From Abelmoschus esculentus (lineage: Eukaryota > Streptophyta > Magnoliopsida > Malvales > Malvaceae), in NCBI GenBank assembly GCA_035048815.1, contig JAUCBN010000026.1, positions 11,911,501-11,975,500 on the forward strand: a stretch of DNA of 64,000 bases, read 5' to 3'. The position numbers and the translations under genes are program-made. This document shows positions 45,535 to 56,700 of the stretch, piece after piece; positions within the stretch are counted from its first letter, which is position 1; the number at the start of each line of letters is the position of its first letter. The notes below the pieces were generated by a model, which was not told the origin of the DNA, did not search any database, and was given only the letters and a program-made list of their open reading frames with translations.

Positions 45535-47321
45535 TGGTTATCGTCCTGTGTTACTATAAATTATGTGGATCAAATATATTCAAGTAGTCATGCAAGTAAT
45601 AAAGGGTGAGTGAGTATTATTCCCACGAGGATCTATGGTAAAGTTTAAGTCAAATTTGTCAAGGCAAAAAGGTATCCACTAACTAAAAAGGAAAATAAAG
45701 ATAAAGATATAAACATGTGAAAATGGATATGTACGGTGAAGGTGTAATGGTGAAATGCTATGGCAATTTCAGAATGCAAACAACTAAAATATGCCAAGGC
45801 AAAATAGAATGGATGGTGATGGAAAGATAGGTGTATTGAAGTGGTGTGTGGAATGTATAATAGTGTGATTGCAAAAGAACAATGAAAGCAATTTGTAAAT
45901 GTTGAGGCAAAAACAGAATGCAAGAACATGTTTAAACAATATGTTGTACTAACCATCTATTGATGAGCTCTCTTGGGAATGATTGGTGAAGGATCCTATG
46001 AACTTCTTAACCTCACTCCTACAAACATATAGCAGCTATGGTGTCTATTTACTCGATAGAGGTTTCTAAAGTATTCTCGCTCTCTCGAGTCATAGGAACC
46101 AGGTAATCTAAAATGCCACGGAATCTCCTCTCGGTCTCAGCAGTGTCATCTAGCTTATAGACAAAGCACACTCCTTTTAGTCGTTGAAACCCCCACTTAA
46201 GTCTCTCTCGAGCACCTAAGGTCAAATTAGGCTCTAGTTACTATCCAAAGCCCATTGCTCACGTAGATCCTCCCTTAGTTCCTCTCGGACACTAAGGATC
46301 TATAACTAGGTTTCTCTCAAACACCTAACATGCACCTAAACACGGGACACTCTCATACCTCTTACAATGTTTAAATGATTAACAACAATGAGCAAAACAA
46401 ATACACAAACACATATAATGCTATATATTAATAAAAAAGCAAAAGTTAATCATTCATATAAGCAACCACCTAAATAAAGCAACACATGGTGGTGTGAAAG
46501 TTAAAGAAAATATCATCCACATACATTCTTAAACATCCACAATCATCCTCTAAAAATATATGAAAAATAAAGCAAAGGAAGGAGGATAGAAGACACCCTC
46601 GTTGTTCGCAGGCCATCGGCTCTTCAACCACCATGGGACGCTTTAGCGTGCTAACCCCTCTCGGGTGTCTAGCACGCCACTCCCTTCAGGCTCTATCAAT
46701 GGAGGACACTTCGGTTGGAGTTTGGAGGAGAAAGGTGGAAGCTTTTCTCCTTCGCAAACAGCTCCAAAGGTGTTTATTTTTCTATATTCTCACTCCCAAA
46801 AAGTCCTCTCAAAATCTCCCTTCTTTAGGTCACTATGGCTTAAAAAGAGGCTGAAAACCTTATGGTTTTAGGGAAAATCCCCTTAACACCCATGTTCACG
46901 TAATGACATTTTTGCCATGGTGACAATGGTCCTCTATTGAGGTTGTTGTGGTCTCCTACTGTGATGGTTGTGGCCAGTCTGTAATGGCACCAGCTGGCAC
47001 TCCTCTCAAAATATCTTCTTGTCTTTTAGCTCATCACAGAAGGTCTCCAGATTTGCCATGGCATTTCCCATCGCTAACCTTCTGCGAATGCCATGACAAA
47101 TTTCCTCAACTTTCCACTTTGCTTTACCTGCACACAACAACCAAAAGTACAATCTTCCTCGTGAAATAGCACCCGTTGCCACACTAAATGTCAAGGCATA
47201 ACTTAAAAACTACATGCAATGATATGAGTCTAAATGCATCTAAATGAGCCTAAATGAACTTAAGGACACTCAATAACTTAAGTAAAAAGGTCTGAAATAT
47301 AGTCTTTTTGCAGAGTTATCA
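45535..47321 (-). repeat. Solo LTR of the AthA/AthB family in a copia integrase
   Basis: 1787 bp on the minus strand from TGATAACTC (47321) to CGATAACCA (45535), aligning over its whole length with the AthB LTR. The flanks are TCAAT (45530-45534) and TCCAT (47322-47326), a duplication with one mismatch. Removing the LTR and one flank restores the copia frame (SSDG followed by YYYCVSF). Exact palindromes lie at 47054 and 47089. Confidence 0.85.
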
Positions 47322-47326
47322 TCCAT

Positions 47327-47830
47327 CAGAACTAACTGAAGCAGAACCTCAAAGATCTAAGACAATTAATTCAAAATGATCATTGTATTCATTCACTAAA
47401 TTGACAAATGGAAGCTTGTGATCCTTCCAAACATGAGCAACAAGTATGAGAAAGTTTATTTGAAGTAGCAACGATATTATAAGTATGCAAAACAAAACTA
47501 ACAACACAACTAGAAGGATATCCTAGACGTTTGTGCCATAGATCAAAAACATCAGTTGACCTAAAAGCAGTATTAACCTGAGTAGCACATGTCTTGGACT
47601 GAAACACATTATTGAAAGAAGGGACCATCAGTTGATATAATCCTTCAGTAGTGAGCTTCCCTACTATAAGGATTTTTTGAGTCTGTGTATCCTTAATATA
47701 TCATCCATCAAAAAAAATTCAAAATAGATATTATTATCTCGAGTTAACTGTGAAACATATAATAAATTTTTTCTTTTAATAGAAACATACAACAAATTCT
47801 TGAATAATAATGGTTTGACGGATGTAGACA
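47327..47830 (-). pseudogene. Copia fragment, GAG-pre-integrase and integrase start
   Basis: From 47830 downward the minus strand reads NLLYVSIKRKNLLYVSQLTRDNN, IVGKLTTEGLYQL and FDLWHKRLGYPSSCVVSFVL. It continues with an integrase beginning NEYNDHFELIVLDL up to the solo LTR. The segment is truncated at 47830 on the protease side. RT and RNase H are absent, so it is a partial copy. Confidence 0.8.
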
Positions 47831-49582
47831 AAACGCTTTGACCAACCCTGACAAATTCTTAAATTTTTTATATTTTTTAGTTTTCAAAAAATAAAAATTA
47901 ACTTTCTAAGGTCTAATTTATCATTTCAATTATTTTATATTATAATTTTTTTTCTTTAAGCTCCGTAAAAATCAACATATGACTTAAAAATTAGGACAGA
48001 GGAAATATTATCTAAATATCTTGTTCATAATATAATTTTGATTGAGGATGTTAAATTAAGACGTTATTTATAATTATTTTACTATGTTTAAGTACCGATA
48101 TATAGTTATGACTGAATTATGAGACTAAAATTTGATGTTTAAGACAGATAATAGTTACTGTATTATAGTTGTTTATTCATGTGTTATTTTTATGTAGTTA
48201 AAAAGGCTCACACATGTTACTTAATGTGTTACAAATAATATAAAAATAATCTAATAGAATGTACAGCATTTAAAAGTTTTTAAGTTGCAGATAGTTACCT
48301 ACTAATTAGTTAGTTATAGTTAAATAAAATTTGTACTTCTGTAAATATGTTATAGTTAATTATAATTAGTTCATTACTTATACATATATAAGTGTCTCAT
48401 AGTAGGTTGTAGTCAAATAGAACTTACACTAGTATAAATGTGTTGTATGTGCTCAATTCAACATTGGACGTTTAACTTTTTAGAAAGAAAATATATCACA
48501 ATAATAATTTGATAAATATATATTTTGATAATCTTATATTCCTTCAATAAAATACTGATATTTTATATTCGAGTAAAATTTTTTTATCTCTCTATCATAC
48601 ATCCTTTCATACCTCTTGTTGAAATTTTTAAAAAATTAAATTTTAAACTCTATCCCTTATTTTTTATATCCTTAAATCCTATACCCTAAAAATACACCCT
48701 ATCCCTAATTCCCTAAACTTTAACCATAACCTTTAAACTTGAACCCTAAACCCTCTTATTTAAAGCAGAGGCATAGAATGGGGCATAAAAAAGAAGTAGA
48801 CGATTTATATCCCTTATATTTATGTCAAATAAACTAAATAAGGTAATCTAACATTTCTAGTGATACGTTTGATGATGTTATAGAATTTTATTCATATAGG
48901 TAATGATATATTTCACTAACTAAATACCCTCTAAAGTTTTAATAAGACCATAGATCTTGGTATATGAGAGTAGCACTAAAAGCAAGAGTAATATCAACTA
49001 CTATTTAGTTTAGAGAGAAGGTATTAGATTCTGTAAACAAAGTTAAGTATATGCTGCTTAATATTTTAAATGAAAAAAATTGGACTAGAAAACTTTTTAT
49101 AATAGTTCTTTATAATATTTTATCTTTTAAATTATCCGATTAATAAATCAAATATCATTATTTATTAAAAACTAAAAGTACTATCATAATCATTAAGTTC
49201 AATTAAATTAATTAGGGTTGGGTAATTTTCAAACACAATTGAAAAGAAAGCAATTCCGTGGTGTTTTCATAATCAATATTAAAAATGATTCCTCTAATTT
49301 ATTAATATGTTAAATGAAATATCTTAATCATTTAAATTCGTTCATCTTCTAGAAAGATAAAATTATTTTAGAAAGGTAAAATTTAGATTAATCAATTAAA
49401 ATATTAAATATAATTGATTTTATAAAAATAATTTATCTTTAATAAAAGTTAATATTAAATTATTTGAACTTGAACGGATAACATTATTCTATAGCATAAT
49501 TAAATTAAATTATTGTGTAGTATATTTTTATTGGTCTGTGTCCTTTGTTGGAAAAGTGTTTGAGAACTGATTTAACTTTCGA
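47831..49582. other. A/T-rich intergenic DNA
   Basis: No coding motif or known element was recognised on either strand. A short C/T-rich run with ACCCTAAACCCT-like words (about 48640-48750) is too irregular to be a telomeric tract. Confidence 0.6.
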
Positions 49583-49591
49583 TATAAAATA

Positions 49592-51150
49592 GGAAAATTT
49601 TACAACGGGCGTCGAACATTGTTAAACACCATTAAACTAATTAACAAAGATTAAAAATTTCAAGGACTCAATATATAATTAATAAATATTTAAAATAAAA
49701 TTTCAATTAAATTATTTTCTATAAGGAAAACTACACAAATGATCAATCAACTATCACTCATTTTTTAGGTTGGTCCCCAAACTAATTTTTTTTCATCAAA
49801 GTCATTGTTAACATTTTATTTCATTATTATTTTGGTCACCGACTGTTAAATATTTAACAAAGATTGTGACATGATATGGTTTAATATTATGGATGGTCAT
49901 CCAACTATCATTCTTTTCTTGTGTTGGTCACCCAACTAATTTTTCATTAAAATTTTATTTTATTATATTTTGGTCATCAACTGTTAAATATTTAATGAAA
50001 ACTATGATATGGTATGGTTTAATAATAATTCTAGTCCTTCAAATTATTACATTATATCAAATTAATCCAAATAAAAAATAACTCATCAAATATTTTAACT
50101 AAATCCCAAAATTTTCATCCATTTTCTTCTTCCTCTTGCAACGCCACTTTAAAAATTAATTTGTCAACTATCTCTTTATTTTTCTTGTGTCTTTGAACAA
50201 CTTAATAAATTTTAGATTATAAAAAATCATTTTAATTTTTTAATTTATTCTTTTAAAATCTAAGTTAAAAGAATAAATTTTTTTCTTTGAATCGGGATGA
50301 CATTTTCGTAGAATAGTTTCTTTTTACAGTCCAAGGAAGGTTGTGTTCCGACATATGAAAAGTCACTGATGCCAAATTTGTGTGAAAGTGTAGGAGTATC
50401 CATATAAAGATCGAAAATTTAGGTTGTTCAATGAAAATTTAAGTGAAACCAAATTTTATTTAATCCCAAGAAAAATTTTACGACATGCGTTGAATTGATC
50501 TATATTTACATGTTAAAGATTTTATGACTTTTGATCTATATAAACTTTTATGTGAATTGATAAATCGAATTTTTTATAGATCCAATAAACATAAAAATGA
50601 TAGAAAATATATATATTAATAGTTTGTGAAAAGTTAAAGAAACTATATTAAATTTTTAAAAAATAAATCATAAAATTAAAGTGATTTTATATAATTTAAA
50701 ATTTAATAAATTATTCAAAGACTCAAGAGAAATAAAAAGAGTTGACAAATTAATTTTTTAAAGTAATATTACAAGAGAAAAAATGAAAAAGAATTAAGGT
50801 TTAGTTCAAATATTTGATGAGTTATATTATATTAAAATTAATCATGTCACAATTTTTGTTAAATATTTAACAGTCAGTGACCAAAATAATAATAAAATAG
50901 AATATTAACAATGATTTTGATAAAAAAAAATTAATTTGGTGACCAACCCAAAAAATGAGTGATAGTTGGATGATCATTTGTGTAGTTTTCCTTAAAGAAA
51001 ATAATTTAATTAAAATTTTATTTTAAATATTTATTAATTATATGTTGAGTCCTTAAAATCTTTTATATTTATTAATTAGTTTAATGATGTTCAACAATGT
51101 TTATCGTTAGTGGTGTTCAACAATGTTCGACGCACGTTGTAGACTTATCC
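49592..51150. mobile_element. MULE-like non-autonomous element forming a long hairpin
   Basis: 1559 bp flanked by a perfect 9-bp duplication TATAAAATA (49583-49591 and 51151-51159), the TSD length of Mutator-like elements. Ends are GGAAAATTTTACAACGGGCG and, inverted, GGATAAGTCTACAACGTGCG. The inverted similarity does not stop after a short TIR. It continues through CACAAATGATC, TTGTTAAATATTTAACAG and AACTCATCAAATATTT..AACTAAA to about 50230 on the left and from about 50645 on the right, leaving a central spacer of roughly 400 bp. The left arm also has a 140-150 bp tandem duplication (49745-49890 against 49893-50040). No transposase is encoded. Confidence 0.82.
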
Positions 51151-51159
51151 TATAAAATA

Positions 51160-52960
51160 ATAATTCAAATTCGTACATTTGTTTTAGAAATTAAAAAATC
51201 TCTCTATTATAAAAAAACCGAAAAAAAGCTAAATGTGCAAGAAAAAGACTATAACATTGAGTTAAATTTAATTCATTGTTTATAATGAGATTTTGTAATA
51301 AATTTGTCTCTTAATAAAATCTTACCAGCATAGATTCATATTGAACGGTATAGACGTTTATAAATACTATATTTTTATTATATAGTTTTAGTTAATACTA
51401 ATACTTATTGCAAAATATAATTACATCTCAATATCAAGACATTAACACATAAAAATATGAATCATGTTTTTATCAAATGTATCATTTTTCTGTTCCTCGA
51501 CATGATTCAATTCTTAATAGAAGTACAAAATTAGAACCACAACCGCGGACATGAGTCGGTTCTTATTAAGAGTACAAACTTTAAGATTTTAGCAATCCAC
51601 TTGTATTATTTTTTAAACCAAAATATCTACTGCGAATAGAAGTCGCTTATAATAATATAAAATTTTGCAGTATTTTTTGACCTTTAGAAATATAGTAGTC
51701 AGATATATTCTATTAATCTTAGTTATTTATTTTATTATTTAATTATTTTAAAAATTATGAAATTATATAATCAAATCTTAATATAAAGATATGAACAAGT
51801 TATACAATGTAAGATTTTTAAATTTTATATGATTTTTGGATCATTGGATGACTGAAATTACTGACTCGGATTAATTTTTTTATTTTTTTCATGTGATAAT
51901 CTTGACATAATTAGTTGTTAATCCGAGTTATCTTAATCATATCCCCACACATATATATTAGTGTTGTTAACTTGCTACCACGATTAAATACTTTAAATCC
52001 TCTTTTCTTTGTAGACTTAAAAATAAATATTATTTTTTAAACAAAGTTTTAAATTATTTTTCAAAACTTTAATAAAAATATTTAAAAATAATTTGAGGAA
52101 AACAACAAGTTAAACTCCCGTTATCACCTTAATTGGAACAAGACATTCACCGGTGACTTAAAATTTTTTTATAAAAAATTAAATGTTATTATGTTAAATT
52201 TTTTTCGCTACATAAACAGTCATTTGATCCTCATCAAAGTCTGCATTGAATCCCTTATAAATTAATGGGCGTAAACATATAGGGTGTCTTTCCATTAAAA
52301 TATTGACATTTACGGGTAATAATATGATAGAGGATGTTCACATTTGATTAAAAAAATTAAACCTCTACCTTTCTACCTTTTTAAGCGCTTTTGTTTATGT
52401 CTCGACATTAATTAAATCTTATACTATAAGTTTAATTTTTAAATCCTGAATCTTAAAAATTAAACCTACATGTAATACTCTATACCGTAAACATAAACTC
52501 TAAATCTCTTTTTTTAATATAAGAATATAAGTAAACACTAAAAAGGATAAAATAATTTCTATTCTATTTTATAATGATCGACGAACATACAATTCAAATT
52601 TGATTTAAAAAGTAAAAAAAAAAATCAATCACCAAATAGTAAAAAGGATGGTTAAAACATCTTTTCGAAAGTTTTTCACATAGATTGCAAGATGATTTAG
52701 ATATAGTTCTTGCTGATTGATTGGTAGTAGTGTGATTTTTGTTATTCTAAGACTGTTATGGGTTGTTCCCGTATGCTTTTTTAGCTATTATTGTGTATAT
52801 TTTTTCAATTAAGATTAGAAAATTTTAATGAGATATACGATAATAATCTTTTCACTTTAAAAGTTTTTTTTAAAATTTTTAAAATCGGTAAAATTCAAAT
52901 TCAGCTTGAACTCAAATCAATTTTGTTGTGTAAAATCAAATTTACTCCCCCTATTTGTAA
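51160..52960. other. A/T-rich intergenic DNA
   Basis: Nothing recognisable on either strand except scattered low-complexity A/T runs. The short frame at 51097-51285 overlaps the hairpin element end and is not a gene. Confidence 0.55.
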
Positions 52961-52979
52961 ATAAGCCAAATGCTTCAGG

Positions 52980-53387
52980 CACCTTTAACTCGGACTCACC
53001 TGAACTCGTACACTAATCTTTCAGTTGTCTTATGGTATGCTCCGCTTCGACACCCAAGACCTTGATTTGCCAAGTTTTTTTTTTTGGCACAGATAGACCG
53101 GCAACAACCGAGAAAGCTTTAATTCCGATAACAATTCAGGTACACGCAGTAAGCTTTATAGCTTACTACAAAATGTCAGCCCTGGTGGTAGAGACCACAA
53201 GCTGTTTTCTGGATTCATTGGATCCCCCAACAAAAGTTAACTACTTAAGCTGTTAAAAGAGCAACACAGAAAGTTTTGGTTTTGATACCGTCTGTCTATC
53301 GAAAGATTACCGAGCAATACAGCTATGGGAAGAAGCGCCTACTATCAACATCCACAAGTATCGGATCAAAACAACTTAAGCCGGCAG
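52980..53387 (-). other. Probable 3' UTR of the GIF gene
   Basis: Composition changes at about 52970 from A/T-rich spacer to a more balanced sequence that leads directly to the GIF stop codon at 53388. No other gene explains it. The transcript end was not located. Confidence 0.45.
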
Positions 53388-53783
53388 TCACTTTGCCTCG
53401 TCTGTTCCATCAGCATGGTCACCAGCTGTGCCGCCCTGCCCATCAGCACCAGCTTCAGAACCCTCTTGCTTGTTTCCACCACGTCCATCGGTTGGGCCCG
53501 AAGCTGAAGAGGGACCACCACTGCTGCTACCTTTGAGATTAGCCTCGGCTTGAATGGGATGCATGCCATTATTTGACCCTCCAGGTCTTATTCCCATTTG
53601 AGCTTGCATGGCTTGTTGATGCTGCAGGTGTAGCTGCTGCTGCTGTGCATCCTGCAATTGATGCGGGTTGTTGAATTGAAACGGCATCTTCTGGGGGAAC
53701 ATACCGGGCTGCTGTGCCATTGAGGCAGCCTGAGGATGTTGCATAAAATATCCTCCTTGTTGCATTATAGGATGTGGTGCCAT
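53388..53783 (-). CDS. GIF: GIF coding exon 4
   Basis: 131 codons and a stop, from ATGGCACC after the TTACAG acceptor (53785-53784). The open frame extends upstream to 53813 but that part lies in the 79-bp intron 3. Gln/Met-rich activation-type region followed by a Gly/Ser/Asp-rich tail. Confidence 0.9.
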   Translation of the reverse strand: MAPHPIMQQGGYFMQHPQAASMAQQPGMFPQKMPFQFNNPHQLQDAQQQQLHLQHQQAMQAQMGIRPGGSNNGMHPIQAEANLKGSSSGGPSSASGPTDGRGGNKQEGSEAGADGQGGTAGDHADGTDEAK

Positions 53784-56700
53784 CTGTAATTGTCGGAAAA
53801 CATGTAATCCCAAAGTGTAACAGCAGATAAACTAGAAGAAACAATCAACGTTGGACACTCACTTGAGGGGGCATCGCGGGTGTTGTTTGTGGTTGTGCAT
53901 CCGCAATTGCAGCCAAGTACATCAAATTCTTTTGCAGCTGAGCTTGATACCTAAATCATCAACATCTTATATATATTTGCTGCCTAGATGTCGCAAATGT
54001 AAGCAAAAGTGCTTGCATGAATGTGCAAAACCGAACACATACAGAAAGAAAAACAGTCGAATTATTTGTTGTAAAATGAATATGCTACAATTCAGTATTA
54101 ACATTTAAATATATTGTCCCAACTGCCAACTTTATACGTTGATAACCCTCCTCTCTGGCTTCTAAAATTCACGTCTTCATTATCATCTTAACCAAAACTA
54201 AGATAAATGAATGCATAGGGATATGGGAGTAGTGGAGATTATTGAGTAAGGTGGTTAACCGTGCATGGCCCACATGAAATAACAAACTAAACTGAAAGTG
54301 TTAGTTTGTTATTCTCATAAGGCTATATAAAACCCTTCAAGGGATGGCATATAGAGAATACATCTTGTGCCTACACAGAAATCTATCCTTTCTTCCTCAT
54401 TTTAATATGGTATCAGTTGCCATTCTGATCTTGTGGCCATAACCGTCTTTCTTCTTTTTTGCCGTCTTTTTTTTCTGTCCATGGAGTCTCTTGCTTCTGA
54501 AAATATCCCCCTCGCCTTTGCTAACAAACAAGTTAGTGTCAAACTTGATGACTGCAATTTTTTGTTATGGAAGCAGCAGGTGCTTCTTCTTCTACGTGGT
54601 TTAGATCTTGAGGATTTTCTTGATGAATCCACACCGACTCCAGAAAAATTCTTAGTTGGTTCTGCCGATTTAGGTAGTACTCGTATTATCAATCCGCAAT
54701 ACAAAAAGTTTATTAAGCAGGATAGCTCTCTGGCGTCTTGGCTTTTGTCGACGATCAGCCCTGGTGTTCTTCCTCAGCTTGTCGGAGCAGAAACAACTGC
54801 AGCGATCTGGAAAGCCGTCTGTCAACACTACTCAACGCTCTCTGCAACTAAGGTGATGCACCTTCACTGTCGTCTCAGGTCAACCAAGAAAGGTTCGCTC
54901 TCAATAAGCGAATATACGTCTCAGATTAAAGAGATCTGTGACCTTCTGGCGTCGTGTGGAAAACCGATTCCAGTTGTGAAACATATTGCAACAATCCTCA
55001 ACGGCCTGCCTTCTGAATTTGATGCATTTGTTGCGGTTATCTCTGCGAGTAAAGATCCCTTTACCTTGGATGGTGCTATTTCAGTGCTCCGCGATGCCGA
55101 ATCCAGGCTTTCGGATCCTATGAGAACTCCGATGGGAATCAATGTTACTAGGTATGCTCCTACCGATAATAATTTCAGATTGCAATCCAGAGCCACGATG
55201 CAGTCCAGAGGTGCCTCTGGTAATCGATCGCGTGGTCGCCTTCGCCCTCAATGCCAACTTTGTGGTAAGTTAGGCAATCTGGTCGAACGCTGCTGGTACA
55301 GATTCGATCACTCCTATAAGGCTAACTCCAACTCGCGATCTGTCCCTAATGAATCTCAAGCCAACTTGGCTCGTGTAACCTCTGATGATGTTGATCCTTG
55401 TTACGATCCTTTTGTGCATCCCAGTACTGAGCTTACAGAAGGTTGTGATGCTGATGTTACACCACAGATAAATTCTCTAACCGTGGCTGTTGCTCCTACT
55501 GATAATAGGTGGTATATTGACTCGGGAGCCACCCATCATGTTACTGGACAAGCTCAGAATCTGCAAAACATTCGTCCATATTCAAGTAATGGTCATGTTC
55601 TCTTGGGTGATGGTTCTTCAGTTTCTATCTCATATGTAGGATCTAAGGTTGTTTCTACTACTTCTAAAAGTCTTACTCTTAGTTCGTTGTTGTTGGTACC
55701 TTCAATCAAGAAGAATCTAATTTCGGTTTCAAGATTTACAAGAGATAATTGTGTTTCTTTTGAGTTTTTGTCTGATAAATGCTTGGTAAATGATGAAAGC
55801 ACAGGTGAAATCTTGCTTCGAGGAAGGCGGGAGAATGGGTTGTACTGTCTCGACTTTTCTTCTTCAAGTGTTGTTGCTCTTACTGTTGATGTTTATTTCA
55901 ATTACCAGTTGTGGCATCAAAGGCTAGGACATGCGTCTGCTCGCACTCTTAGCTAAGCCCTGAATAAGTCTTTTAATTCCAATAAGTTTGATGTTTGCTC
56001 ACCGTGCCAATTAGGCAAGAGCCATTGTTTACCTTTTTCTGATTCTACTAGTGTCTATACTAGACCCTTTGAGCTGGTTGAAGCTGATGTATGGGGACCA
56101 GCACCCGTTAAATCTGCTGGTTATCAATATTATGTTTCATTTGTGGATTTGTTCTCAAGGAATTGTTGGTTGTATCTACTAAAATCTAAAGGAGAAGTTG
56201 CTAATGCCTTTTCTATGTTTCATGCTTTAATTACGAATCAATTCTCCACTAACTTGGTTGCTCTTCAAACTGATGGAGGTGGAGAATTCCAGGCTTTAAG
56301 AGGTGAGCTTCAACGACTTGGAATCCAGCATCGCATAACCTGTCCCAAAACATCTCAACAAAATGGCGTTGTCGAGAGAAAGCACCGGCATATTGTTGAT
56401 ACTTCTCTAGCCTTACTAGCACAAGCGTCGATGCCACTTTGTTATTGGTCACATGCCATTCTTTCTACTGTTTTCATCATTAATCGTCTGCCAACCAATG
56501 TCCTTGGAGGACTCTCACCTCATCAAAAACTTTATGGAAAAGAACCAAATTATGAATTTTTTAAAGTGTTTTGCTGCAAGTGTTTTCCTTGTTTGAGACA
56601 GTATCAACAACACAAGTTCAGTTTCAGGTCCAAGGAGTGTACTTTTCTTGGTTACTCTCCTCAGCATCAAGGGTATAAGTGTATGGATAGCTCAGGACGG

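Noticed and set aside
48640..48750. Interstitial telomere-like repeat
   Set aside because: Only scattered ACCCTAA-type words without a regular seven-base period.
53784..53813. Upstream extension of GIF exon 4 (open frame begins at 53813)
   Set aside because: The added residues are intron 3 sequence. The TTACAG acceptor at 53785-53784 and exon 3 joining give the correct family protein.
54433..54480. Start of copia gag-pol at 54433
   Set aside because: The codon there is GTG. The first ATG in frame with the family N-terminus is at 54481.
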